DNA from: Manduca sexta
Lineage: Eukaryota; Arthropoda; Insecta; Lepidoptera; Sphingidae
Length of the DNA: 64,000 nt
Direction of reading: 5' to 3'
Assembly (NCBI RefSeq): GCF_014839805.1
Contig: NC_051126.1
Location: forward strand, 10,052,609-10,116,608
Of this stretch, positions 10,348 to 21,369 are shown one piece after another. The stretch's first letter is position 1, and every line of letters starts with the position of its first letter. The notes below the pieces were generated by a model that made no database searches, had not been told where the DNA came from, and worked only from the letters and a program-made list of their open reading frames with translations. Position numbers and translations under genes: made by a program.

Positions 10348-11388
10348 ATGGTGTGGGGTGATAAAGAGAACCGAATCGCTGTGATAGCATTACACAAAGT
10401 AGGTATGGAGCCAAATGCAATTTTTAAAACTCTCCATACACTTGGTATTAGTAAAATGTTTGTGTACCGGGCTATTAATAGGTACAATGAGACCTCCTCT
10501 GTTTGTGACAGAAAAAGATCTGGCCGTCCACGTAGTGTTCGTACGAAAAAGGTGGTCAAAGCAGTAAGGGAAAGAATTCGAAGAAATCCTGTCCGAAAGC
10601 AAAAGATTTTATCTCGGGAAATGAAGATAGCACCTAGAACCATGTCGCGTATTTTAAAAGATGACTTAGGACTTGCAGCCTATAAGAGACGCACTGGCCA
10701 TTTCTTAACTGATAATTTAAAGAAGAATAGGGTGGTAAAATCGAAACAACTACTGAAGCGGTACGCAAAGGGAGGTCACAGAAAAATTTTGTTTACGGAT
10801 GAGAAAATTTTTACAATTGAGCAACATTTTAACAAACAAAATGACCGTATTTATGCTCAAAGCTCTAAGGAAGCTTCCCAATTAGTCGACAGAGTGCAAC
10901 GTGGACATTATCCGACTTCAGTGATGGTTTGGTGGGGTGTTAGCTATGAAGGAGTGACTGAGCCATATTTTTGTGAAAAAGGTATCAAAACATCGGCACA
11001 AGTGTATCAAGATACCATTCTTGAGAAGGTAGTTAAGCCCCTTAACATCACCATGTTCAATAACCAAGTATGGTCCTTCCAGCAAGACTCGGCGCCGGGT
11101 CATAAAGCTCGGTCCACGCAGTCTTGGTTGGAATCGAACGTTTCGGACTTCATCAGAGCTGAAGACTGGCCGTCGTCTAGTCCCGATCTTAATCCGCTGG
11201 ATTATGATTTGTGGTCAGTTTTAGAGAGTACAGCTTGCTCTAAACGCCATGATAATTTGGAGTCCCTAAAACAATCTATACGATTGGCAGTGAAGAATTT
11301 TCCCATGGAAAGAGTGCGTGCTTCTATTGATAACTGGCCTCATCGTTTAAAGGACTGTATTGCAGCCAATGGAGACCACTTCGAATAA
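10348..11388 (+). CDS. maT-family mariner transposase (DD37D)
   Basis: A 346-residue cut-and-paste transposase of the IS630-Tc1-mariner superfamily. It binds the element's inverted repeats and moves it into TA sites. N-terminal helix-turn-helix DNA-binding regions occupy roughly residues 5-110, with a GRPR hook-like motif at 59-62. The RNase H-like catalytic domain carries three aspartates: D151 in LFTDEKIF, D247 in FQQDSAPGH and D285 in SPDLNPLDYDLW, with 37 residues between the last two. That spacing defines the DD37D (maT) group rather than DD34D mariners or DD34E Tc1. The ATG at 10348 (MVWGDKENR) is chosen because it gives the usual length; the frame is open 18 codons further upstream. 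There are no frameshifts or premature stops. Confidence 0.93.
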   Translation: MVWGDKENRIAVIALHKVGMEPNAIFKTLHTLGISKMFVYRAINRYNETSSVCDRKRSGRPRSVRTKKVVKAVRERIRRNPVRKQKILSREMKIAPRTMSRILKDDLGLAAYKRRTGHFLTDNLKKNRVVKSKQLLKRYAKGGHRKILFTDEKIFTIEQHFNKQNDRIYAQSSKEASQLVDRVQRGHYPTSVMVWWGVSYEGVTEPYFCEKGIKTSAQVYQDTILEKVVKPLNITMFNNQVWSFQQDSAPGHKARSTQSWLESNVSDFIRAEDWPSSSPDLNPLDYDLWSVLESTACSKRHDNLESLKQSIRLAVKNFPMERVRASIDNWPHRLKDCIAANGDHFE

Positions 11389-11487
11389 GCTTTTTATATT
11401 TTTAATTGTTTTATATTTATGTATTAAACTGACACACTGTAAAAGTAATAAATGTTATTTGCAGTTAACAATTTTCTTTTTTCTTTA

Positions 11488-11512
11488 TTACAATATTTAT
11501 GGCAAGACTAGG
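11488..11512 (-). repeat. Right terminal inverted repeat of maT element
   Basis: Read on the minus strand from 11512 it gives CCTAGTCTTGCCATAAATAT, the partner of the left end. The following TA (11513..11514) completes the target duplication. Confidence 0.85.
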
Positions 11513-11934
11513 TATATAAATATCGGGCTTTTCAGTTGTACATTTTCACATACAAATTGAACTGCGATTTGTGAGTACCTGGATTTAATCGTAAATGACG
11601 AGGAAAGGACTAATCAGTCTACTAATAATAATGCCATGTTTATTGATTCTACTTTACTGATGAAATCACCGATAAATGGTGGAAGCCATTATCATACCAT
11701 ACCATATATCTAAGCCATATTAGAAAAGAAAAATAGCAAGTCGCTTTCCTAATCATAAACCTTACAGTTACCTGTAATTTTTAACAATATTACACAGAAG
11801 TTTGCGTATATTTTAGATATAATCGGCATCGACACCTACAAAAAGAGAATTATAATCAACCAAAGCTTCATAGGAATTGGTTAGAGTCTCAAGACCATGT
11901 GACGATTGCAGACGGATTACTACGTTATTCTTCC

Positions 11935-12110
11935 TCTATATAGATGAAACTAGTGGTAGGTTGTCTATTACTTCCGTCGAGCAGCAGTGTGTATGTGCTT
12001 CTGTAGCCCCTTTGAAGGACATTGTAGCCAGCGTAATTACTAGGCATTATAAAACACATCCTATATCTCAAGGTGACGAGCTTAGTGGAGTGCCACATAG
12101 TACTTTGTAA
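11935..12110 (-). repeat. Retroelement 3'-tail repeat (family 3), degraded
   Basis: The reverse complement matches the family best seen at 60993..61293: the block around CACTGCTGC, the GGCTACAAT...CCTTCAAA block and the upstream TGAGATAT...GTGTTTTATAATG part. The conserved CTCTCAnATATGAGAG-type terminal hairpin is eroded here. Probably the 3' end of a non-LTR retrotransposon or its derivative; the class is inferred. Confidence 0.55.
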
Positions 12111-12554
12111 TTCGAAGTTCTGGATGGTATTACCGTCTCTGCTATGCTCATAGACTGTCGTATTGTATCAGGCGAGCGTGATGCTTGTCTCGTCATTCAA
12201 TTAAAATAGAAAAAACTAAAAACAGTATTTTTTATTCTTCCTTCTAGCGTTATTCCAGTTACCTTGTCCTAGAAACCACTGTAATGCGTAGTTACTTCTC
12301 TGTAAGGTTATTCTCTAGCCGAAATGCCGTATACATGCTTTACAACTTCAACAACATAAGACATGGCTTGTATGATCTTTCCGTTTAAAGTATAAGATCA
12401 AATGCACATACACATATGTATAAAAACTGCTGTATTTGTCAGAATAGTGTGCATATAACAGACTAGTGTATGGTATTTATGTGTGCGTTCATGATTCAAA
12501 ACCGTATAAGTATAGTGTTGCATTTTGCTAGTGGTAGGATATAATTATATCCGT

Positions 12555-12760
12555 CCGGATAGCGACAACCGCAAGGTGTTAAGGTGCCGTAGTGGCCCAC
12601 GTAAGTGGGTCGCGCTCTGGGTTCAGCCTGTGTATATCTGGTTCCAACAGGTCAGCATAATTGTGTCGACTGCCGAGGGGTAATCATCTCCCGTCAGTCG
12701 ACATTCTATTTGACCCTACTACACTTACCATCAAGTGCAGAGGGGTCAATTTATCGTGCT
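12555..12760 (+). repeat. Interspersed repeat (family 4)
   Basis: It shares AGTGGCCCACGTAAGT, CAGCCTGTGTA and GGTTCCAACAGG with GTGTCGACT blocks with 41388..41500 in the same orientation. This looks like the 3' region of a non-LTR retroelement but has no reading frame here. Confidence 0.6.
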
Positions 12761-12883
12761 CGTTTACAAATAAATATAAGTTTTGTTGGCAGAATTTTGT
12801 GTTTGCGGCAATAAGTATATGTCGTGTCCTTTCTGGATGGCCTAAGATAAGCTAATCTTTACCGTATACCAATAACTTATTTT

Positions 12884-12945
12884 CCCAATGATTTTTTAAG
12901 TTTACGCGAATTCAATCGAAATAAAACTTTAGAATTTTATCTTTT
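12884..12945 (-). repeat. Fragment of Penelope-like repeat 3' end
   Basis: A short inverse match to the family 3' end: AATGATTTTTTAAGTTTACG then GAAATAAAACTTT..., corresponding to AATGATTTCTTATGTTTACG in other copies. Decayed. Confidence 0.5.
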
Positions 12946-13384
12946 TGTTTTTTATTTCCTACAGTAGACATACTGGTATTATGCACACCTTGCTGATCTT
13001 ATGTGAAAGCGTGTTTATCATTTTATTATACAATAAATCGATTGCATTCTTTCTTATACTTTTTTCATGAATTTTATGGATCGGTTAAAACTACTAAAAC
13101 CGGAAAATTCGGAATCTGTTATACCTTATAACTAGAAAAACTTTAAGCATGCGATAACCCAGCGCAAATATTATTTAACGTTCTGACTTTTTTATTGTGA
13201 TTTTTACACGATACATGCTTTTAGTTCAGCGTGGTAAAATCTTCGTTCAATTCTAGCCTTCTATACATCGTTATATACGATTGCTGACAGTCATTTACCT
13301 GGATCACAAAGGTCGTGAGGAGCCATAAAAATGTTAGCTTATAATATACCTACCTACATATTCAAATGTACAATAACATAGTGG

Positions 13385-13650
13385 AAAAAAAAACGGATTA
13401 CTGAGACGAAAATCCGCAGGCTCCAAATCCAAGGCACAAACTTCAAACTTTTCGACATTATATATGTATTGTTCATCAATTATAATTTATTTTAACGGTA
13501 AAGGAAAACATCTTAAGCAAACCTAAGTGTCCAAGAATTCTGACAACCTGCACTACACGTAGTGGATAAAGGACTTAACAATCTCGTAGTAGAGTCGCCC
13601 CGTCCTTAGTCATCTATATATACAGAGCTGGTTTTATTACTAAACGTATA
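13385..13650 (+). repeat. Decayed tRNA-derived SINE (family 2)
   Basis: Recognisable parts are GGATTACTGAGACGAAAATC with CGCAGG, ACATTATATATGTATT and ATTTTAACGGT..., matching the copy at 63428..63760. The 3' half is only loosely similar. Confidence 0.45.
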
Positions 13651-13671
13651 TTTGTAGATATTCCTACTAAT

Positions 13672-13920
13672 ATTATAAATGCGAAAGTTTGTGAGGATGG
13701 ATGTATGGATGTATGTTTGTTGCTCTTTCACGTAAAAACTAATGAATGGACTTGGATAAAACTTTATAGTAATGTTGATTATACATCAGAGTAACACATA
13801 GGCTACAATTTATAATGATTTTGTGTAATTACGTCATAATATAAATACATATCAAGTAAGTCGGAAAAAAAATATCCCGGAAAACTCCTTCACGTGGGCG
13901 AAGCCGCGAACAAAAGCTAG
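13672..13920 (+). mobile_element. Non-autonomous Helitron, 249 bp
   Basis: Starts TCCTACTAATATTATAAATG and ends ...AAAAGCTAG followed by T, with a GC-rich hairpin (CGTGGGCGAAGCCGCG) about 10 nt before the CTAG. TC at the 5' end, CTRR at the 3' end, a subterminal hairpin and no target duplication are Helitron hallmarks, and this sequence type is familiar from moths and butterflies. It encodes nothing. Confidence 0.8.
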
Positions 13921-15484
13921 TATTAAGTATGTAATGTAAATCCTACCATAAAGCCGCTTTATATTGATTGACTTTTATATTTATACTTGATCAACTCTCA
14001 TGCATTGTATGTATCCTCACATTTCACTAATAAAGAAATTTGGATTTGTATCGAATCCAATGGTGTTTTATTGAAGCGAAAACGGGCACGGATTATAGTC
14101 AATCTACTACTAGAGTATCCCTAAAAAAGTCTATAGGATTCCTGTCAATATTAACTGAACATACGCGTCAGTTCAAAAATAACTATTACTATTCTCAACC
14201 GTCTTAAAAAAAAGGAAGAGGTTATCAATTCAACGAGTATTTATTTATATTACTTACCTCAGAACTCAGTCATTTTCATTATTTATCGACTACGTAGCGA
14301 AACTGACTATCAATGTTATAACAATGCAGATTTTATCCACTACGAAATATAGTTAATTCAGAACTATAGGCTAACATCGTTTTTGAAACTAAAGCGAGAC
14401 AAAATAACATGCATTACATATGGCGAAATATTAAGTATGCATATTTTAATAACCTTTAAGTCCTATTGGAAAATCTACTCCGGTCTCTCTAAATACATTT
14501 CCTTTATAAACTCCACAATCACATTCAAAACGCCAACATTAGGTGTCTGGTTTAGGAACCATTTTGCAACCTACATTCGTGTCACCCACTTATTGGCTAT
14601 TCAGGTGAAAGCAATCAGCCTACGTGGGGTTGGGCGGGGTGCGGAGTGGGGCCAGGGGGGTTAGCTGTGAGAAATGAACTCGTATGATTGATGATGCATT
14701 GCATTCACTAGGTTGTGACTATTTCTTTATGGTTACTTTTTAATTGTGTAAAGTATTTTAATGATGTCTGAATGATATCAAAATTTAATCGATGATTTTC
14801 ATGCCTTATCCTTGGAAATGTCGGAAAATTCGTTAATTTGGACATTAAGAACTTCTTAATTTTAATATTATCGATCAATTTCGCTAAATTATAACATAAA
14901 GGTTTTCTGAACGTTTACATCATGAAATATGTAGTAGGATTAAAAAAAGCGCAATCGAAAATCAAAATATTGTGGTCCAATAATTCAACTTGCGAAGATA
15001 ACTGAAAACTCCTCGTATATTAAACTAAAGTATAATTACACGGAATATATCAAACATTAATATTCCTTCAAAGACGAAACTGTTACCCAAGTCACCAGAT
15101 TTTCCATTTGCAACCCCTTTAAAAAACTCAACCCGTCCGTAGCTAATGTTTTTATAAATATTGATAAAAACAAGATGGATGACGGGCACGCGCGATACCA
15201 ATTGATTTAAAATTAAATAGAAAATGTATAGAAATGATTGATGCGGCGGTGTGGGCCGTCACGCCCCAGCTTCCTGGGAACGGGTTGGGATAAACGAATT
15301 TCGCCAAATCGTTTTTTGTTCTAGGGTTATGATCATTAGCGGCGAATCGTAACCAAACAAATGTGTAGCGAATGAAAACCGATCCCGATTGATAAATGGT
15401 CTATATCGATAATGACTTCGAGTCGATGTTCTAACGATGGACAAATGTTTCCTTTTTGTTCTGCGAAAAGTTCAAAACAATGCA
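13921..15484. other. AT-rich non-coding stretch
   Basis: No supported gene or repeat. A 93-codon frame at 14383..14664 ends in a G-run and has no coding character. Confidence 0.5.
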
Positions 15485-15627
15485 TTGATTTTGGAGTGGT
15501 GGCTCATATAGCTAGCGTAAATTTTCCCAGAGAAGTATTGGTTGTTTTAAACTATGCAATAAATTGTTTTTGGGCTGCTGGCTCATAAGTTAGCGCAATT
15601 ATTCTCAGGGAATTATCGGTTGTATAT
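15485..15627. repeat. Imperfect tandem duplication, ~60-bp units
   Basis: 15485..15545 and 15565..15627 share GGTGGCTCATA/CTGGCTCATA, TTAGCG, TTnTCnCAG and ATnGGTTGT blocks in order. This is a diverged local duplication, not a recognised mobile element. Confidence 0.5.
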
Positions 15628-16576
15628 CTAATTAACACTTGTGATAAGAAAAATAAATTTACAGTAATCTTAATATTGTCGTCCTAAAAATCGAAACGAT
15701 ACCTTCATTAAAAAAACATATATATTTAAAACATAATCATAAATACTTATTATGTATGTAGAATATAGCGATAAACATACATTATGAGCACATAAGCCGC
15801 AAATACTCGTCAAATTACTAAAGCATTAACAATAAAACATAACACCCTCTTAATTAGAATACGACAGTTTACCTAAACACAACGGTAAGTGTTGTTCAAA
15901 ATTAACAAAATGCTTACATTAATGCATACAGCCACTTAAGTGGCGCGCTTCTTAAGTGTAGGCACGAACTCAAAAAGCGGCCGGATTCATAATCTTGTTA
16001 GCACTCAAATTTGCATTAATTAAGGCGCTGAGGCCTCACGGTTGTGTCTAAACTCTTGAGAGGGAGGAGGGCTGAGGTGGTCGGAGTGTCGGGGAGTTAG
16101 ATAATATTCAAATGGTACATGTAACGACGCGCTCGAAGCCCGAGCCTCGCCGCCCGCAAGCAATATAGAGAGTACTGACGCTGATAGAAGCGTTCAAAGC
16201 TTTTCTGATGTTAATTATATATTTTGGTATACATTTCATTTTCAACATGGTTATATGCCAATTCAAAAGGTATTGCTGACACCTCTTGAATCGTATTACG
16301 AAGGAATAATAGTGTTAAATGAGTTGTCTGCGAAGCAATCGACTCAAGTTTAACGGCTCAAAAAAGTTTATATTATTATTAGAAATATTATTAAATTAAA
16401 AAAAAGTTAACATATCCCTTGCCAATAAGATCTTTCTAACACTAAGCCTAAACATTGCGCTTCAATAAGTGAGGACGATGTAATACATACTGTGGACTAG
16501 CATTAAAATTCTGTTTATTTCTCCACGTGAAAAAACTCGTATTAATAACAATATTTAAATTAAATACTTCTGTTAC
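15628..16576. promoter_or_regulatory. Possible conserved regulatory DNA with octamer/homeobox site
   Basis: At about 16008-16022 an octamer ATTTGCAT overlaps TTAATTA, a composite POU plus homeodomain binding motif. A GC-richer block follows (16025-16190). No gene is visible. Motif identity is seen; regulatory function is inference. Confidence 0.25.
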
Positions 16577-16637
16577 TGACAGTACGTCTCTGAGAGCATC
16601 GAGGGTGCGCTCGACAATTTCCTCCTCGGGTAATTCA
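16577..16637 (-). CDS. Candidate short internal exon, unknown gene
   Basis: On the minus strand, AG at 16638..16639 precedes T plus 20 codons (ELPEEEIVERTLDALRDVLS) ending at a usable donor TCA|GTAACA. The peptide is a strongly acidic amphipathic helix pattern with GC-rich codons in AT-rich surroundings. The acceptor has a weak pyrimidine tract. A competing reading exists on the plus strand (16583..16629, acceptor TTACTGACAG, donor GG|GTAATT, peptide YVSESIEGALDNFLLG). No gene is recognised. Confidence 0.3.
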
Positions 16638-16639
16638 CT

Positions 16640-19600
16640 AGGATTTAATTTAAATTAGTTTTGGCTTGGCTTAATAGCTTCCCCCTACCTTGGGCGGCGG
16701 TGGGCGAGATGTGGCTCCACTTCAGATATATTCTGGTGCCGACTTTTATGTTGACAACCATTTATTTGTCTTTAAGTACAGAAAACACAAGGTATAGACG
16801 GAATTTACTAAATTGTATTTCGTAGAAATACGTAGATGTAAAATGGATACCGATCGAATATAATGACTGTATTGCCATTTATCTATGGAATAAGATAATA
16901 TTCAATGTGACTTCTATATTCAAAATTACTTTTATTTCATTATTTTAATATAAAGTAAATTCACTTGAAATTATACTTCAATGGATGATTAGTGAGCTCA
17001 TTAAAACAACATAGCAAATAACAATCGGAAGAAGTAAGTTTATCAGTATTGCGTACATTTGAAGAGCATGATCAGTTAATTTTATTTATAGGCATGCATA
17101 AAGAACTATGGATATCAACACCCCAACGCCATATGTGTCACCAGCTTAAGTATATATTTCTTTCTTAACCATATATCTAAATGAACAATCTGCAAGGAAA
17201 CGCTATGAATTGATTTTTTAAAAGCCCACCAAACTTGGTCGATACATTACAATATTGTAAAAGTTATTACAGCGTTGCATGTAAGAAGTGGGCGTTAGTA
17301 TTTTAGTCTAAAATTAGTTATTTAAATCTGTTTTTCATCTGCAGAAAGTTATGTTATCATAGAATGCTACTAGCTATTTTAGCCCCTAACTTTTACTCCT
17401 ATAAAATTGCGAGCAAAACGTAGTAAAACATACATAAGACCCGAAAACCTCGATATGAAGTAAGCTTATACCAAATTTCTAGAGAAGCCATAGTTCGTTT
17501 AAAAACAATAATAAAATAAAACCGACACCAAATGAAATATAAAGGGGTGTTCAGAATAAGTGCGCGCAACTTCGATAAATAGACAACGCGGAATCCTACC
17601 GGTATGACACCCGCCTAATTATTTGCGTTCAGTTTAAAACACCACCAATTATATTAGCACTTGACTGTGTCGTAATAGAGTTTTGATTACACTCCACCGT
17701 GATTTTCATTCCGGAATATAACGGTTTATTCACGTCGACTCTTTTTAATTACAATTGGTTTTTTTATGTTTATTTAAAACGTTTGTAGGCGCCGTATGTT
17801 TCGGTTACAATTTGATTGGACTGAGATACTACTATCTCATAGAAAACTGACGTGAAATTGTAGTGTAGAACCATGCAATATCGGGCGACGTACGTGGAGG
17901 TTAAATCGATGCATATTGAGCTCCTCAGTCTACTGCAGTCGGTCCGTTGTTCATGCACTATGTATGGTTAACATTGTAATATACGTGTGGACGCTCAGTT
18001 GCCTAGAATATGTTTATAATTTAGTTAGAACACTCACCTTTCTGGAACATTTTCACATGTTAAGCCGGTTCAATTACCGAATCATATTTAAAACTATAAA
18101 ATAAATAAACTATTATTATTTACAATCGCGACATATCACGTGCTCTGTCAATGACCAACTGAACTGCTTTAATTTGATAGACAGTCTTTGCACGTTCGTT
18201 ATTAATACATGCATAGATTTTAAATTTGGAATGACGAAATGCAATTCTTATCGAACGTTAATCGCCTTTACCTAATAGCGAAAGAACGTTTACAAATTTA
18301 AAAATGGAATGGATTTGAATTGATTAATTTTTAAGTCGTATGATTTTGTCATCTTAATTACTATCCAATGATGACTATCATTCGATCAAAACGTTATCAT
18401 TCCCATCTTTCTTCAAGCATCATCAAGACTACAATGATCTATCGAGTAAACCACATACAAATAGCTATCGAATATTAATGGTGTCCACGCTGTGAGGTTG
18501 CCAACGGAGCAGAGGGACAGATGCGCTAGTTAAAGATTATGGCACGTTTGGGAGGCGCTCTCGGGAGATGACGGGGTGCAGTTACGATGCCGACCCGCTA
18601 GTCATTACTTGCTGATCACATTCAAATCTCTATCGCGTTTTTAATTTTGTTTAATCGGTTTTTCAAATGAATATTTGATATTAGCTTTGAGAAAACAATT
18701 TTAAAAAGTTTTAATCAAATAAATTAGCATGTACAATATTTTCGGTACACTATATTGGTCTTAACCATATAAACGAGTCAAGGGAGACATAATCAATTGC
18801 CTTTTTTGACACCATTATCTACGAGATACGCACTTACTGAAATAGCCACGCAATAACCGAACTAATGACAGGTGTCTGGTTAACAGCTTTTATTGCTCCA
18901 ATACAGATAGTAGATAAAGTACAGTAACCGCTAAAAGAGTCGTAAACAATGGCAGTGTCTGTCAAAAGTGACACCACGACACATGTTTCAATTATTCTTA
19001 TCTGTTATCTCTTTTCGGCAACATTTGCCCATCTCTAATAAACCGAATGTTCTACTGAGAGTAGATGCTATACTACGTCCAACCGTTTATTTCACTTTTG
19101 ACATAAACACGTTTATGAAGTTCCATAATTATTGACAAGCAAACATGCTCAAAATATGATACTTCATGGACGCATTTTTTTTATTTTCAAAACTATAGTT
19201 AGTTATATTTGAGCTCCGATATATATCGATTGATAATTATTAAGCCCACAGATTTTATAATGAAAATTATTAATTCCTTCTTCCTTGGAACAACATAAGT
19301 GGGATAAGCGTTCGTACGCATAACTAGTAATAAACTTAAGCTAAAAAGTATCCTAATTGTTAGTTTATATCTAGTTTTTTTTCTTTAATAAATATAATAA
19401 TAATATCCGGGAGATAGCGTGATCCATTTTAGTAATATTTCTCAGGTAAAATTAATTCACGACATAATACTTTATGAGTGTCCGCGACATAATTATTAGT
19501 AACAATACTTAACACCTAACAATATAAATAAGAAAGTACCATTGCGAAAACTAAACTGCTTAAACAATTTAATCGCAAACACTCCGACATCCACTTTAAA

Positions 19601-20180
19601 ACGATATCGAGTCCATTGACTCTCATTACAAATACTCTTATAAAAGAATAAGTACGAAAACAGCGATGAAATAAAAACATTGCGAGGGTCGTTGAACGAA
19701 ATTTCAATAGTAGACCCGTTTAAAAGATTATCTGGATGTATTCAGCCGCAATCGCAACCGGGTTTTGTTGTAATTGTCACATCTGGCAAAATATTCTGTC
19801 CCGCCGCGAGCCAGGGGTGGGCCATTGTGGCCGCGTTAGAAGTCAAGGGTTACATATTTGTTATTCAGTATGAGATTTTTAAGTTTGGTACTTTTTGTGG
19901 GATGAAACAAAACCGCATTCCAAAATCGTTCGGCTTTTGTTTCTCCTAATATGCGTACAGTTCTCTATTGGATAACAGTGCCAGATTTATATTTTTTATG
20001 AGTATAGGCCACTTTATTTCTGCCGCCCCATGTAGATAGGTTTATGTATGTATGTAGGTTTCATATATACTTAATAATTTTCCATTTGTTTGTGTTTTGG
20101 AAGGCACTAAAGTTATATAAACGAATGATTAATTAAATCGAGTGAGCGTCCTCTGAAATCTGCTGTCTCTAAGAGGCTGC
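16640..20180. other. Long AT-rich non-coding stretch
   Basis: No supported gene, RNA or mobile element. GC-richer islands at 18480-18610 and 19780-19850 may be conserved regulatory DNA. A 27-codon minus-strand frame at about 19825-19745 (MAHPWLAAGQ...) has perfect start context (CACAATGGCC) but is too short to call. Confidence 0.5.
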
Positions 20181-20185
20181 CGCCC

Positions 20186-20201
20186 ATAGGCCGCGGCCTA
20201 T
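20186..20201. repeat. Perfect 16-bp palindrome
   Basis: ATAGGCCGCGGCCTAT reads identically on both strands and contains a SacII-type CCGCGG core. It lies in a small GC-rich patch and is followed by TACGGCCTAT, a partial repeat. It could be a dimeric protein site or chance. Confidence 0.5.
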
Positions 20202-20209
20202 ACGGCCTA

Positions 20210-21072
20210 TTTACAAATCCAGAACTGGATAATAATATTAATACAATGAGAAATGGGATTACGATGCCTAAAAATCTTTGCATAAATTAAGTTTATGAAA
20301 ACGTTGGACGATAGCAATTATATCTCATTAGGTTTACTATTCTAAATACGTACTTGATATCATTTTCATTAACTACGCTTAATATTAACATTCTAACTGA
20401 TAAAAATTTTGCAAATCTATACTTAGTGACGTTTTGACTAATCTGCTCTTAAACTTTTAATCACTGGAAATGTTTAATTTTGACAATTATTTAAGTAAAA
20501 TTTTTGGTAATCGGTGACAAAGCATTTGATTAAAATATGAGACGAATTTATAAGTCACAGTGTTACTTATAAACTTGTTTTAGTGTTAAGAGGTAGTTAA
20601 GAATTGCTTAAATAGCTGTCAAAAACATCACCGGTTCCTAGTTTAAACCTTATTAGAGGCAAGATGGCGGGTTTTGACTTACAGCTGAATGAGTAAATTT
20701 GTGTTTTAACTAAGCATAGCTTAGCCAATTTGTTTAAGTAAGACTGTATGTCTGTAATATTTAAAACTACCTTACTATTATTATGTACACATGTAAAGTT
20801 TTAAAAGAAACAATCCTTTGACACACTATAACCAAGACCGATTTCATATTCAGAACATGAGTGGTTCTTACAAGCGCAGCGACGACGTCGAGCCGTGAAA
20901 AAATAATATATTGTCGGGAAAAGCGCGGAAAATCATGAAATATGACCGACCGGGCCGATTCGCGGCTCGTCCGCCCAATGTCATTAGTGCTCGTAAATTT
21001 TATCTCGGAGGAAATATTGCTCTTCGCAAAAAATGCCCAGTCGCCTCAAATGTTACGATAGGTGGACTTTGT
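20210..21072. other. AT-rich non-coding stretch
   Basis: No supported feature. A 65-codon frame at 20911..21108 starts at TTG and is not supported. Confidence 0.5.
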
Positions 21073-21366
21073 ATGGTTTCAAGTACCCGTGTAGTTATCA
21101 TCGGTTGAAAAAAACAATACCTAATACTTATTATCTTTTTAATATTGTTCTAGATTTAGCTTTTCGTGCCAATTAAATCAAATTTTAATTCAGTCAAAAC
21201 ATATAAATAGAGGACTATAAAAACGTTTGGTATCAGAACGTACCCATGTAATAATCATCTGTTGTAAAAGACGATGCCTAATAATCTTTTTAATATTGTC
21301 TAGGTTTTCCATGTCAATTAAATCAAATTTTAATTCATTAAAAATATTATAAATAAAGCACTGAGT
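21073..21366. repeat. Imperfect tandem duplication, ~155-bp period
   Basis: Units 21073..21215 and 21232..21366 share GTACCCnTGTA, ATCATCnGTTG, CCTAAT, CTTTTTAATATTGT and AATTAAATCAAATTTTAATT in the same order and spacing. A local duplication with moderate divergence and no coding content. Confidence 0.6.
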
Positions 21367-21369
21367 AGT

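Larger units (their letters stand above)
10206..11512 (+). mobile_element. Complete maT-type (DD37D) mariner transposon
   Basis: A 1307-bp element flanked by the TA target duplication (10204..10205 and 11513..11514). The terminal inverted repeats are about 25 bp and imperfect: the left end reads CTTAGTCTGGCCATAAATAC and the inverted right end CCTAGTCTTGCCATAAATAT. Between them lies one uninterrupted transposase frame. Intact ends, target duplication and frame point to a fairly recent insertion that may still be autonomous, although terminal mismatches between ends could reduce activity. Confidence 0.93.

Noticed and set aside
11360..11560. Frame overlapping the transposase C-terminus
   Set aside because: Shadow frame inside the maT element and its 3' end.
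19745..19825. 27-residue minus-strand frame (MAHPWLAAGQ...) with ideal start context
   Set aside because: Too short and unsupported; may be a conserved non-coding block.
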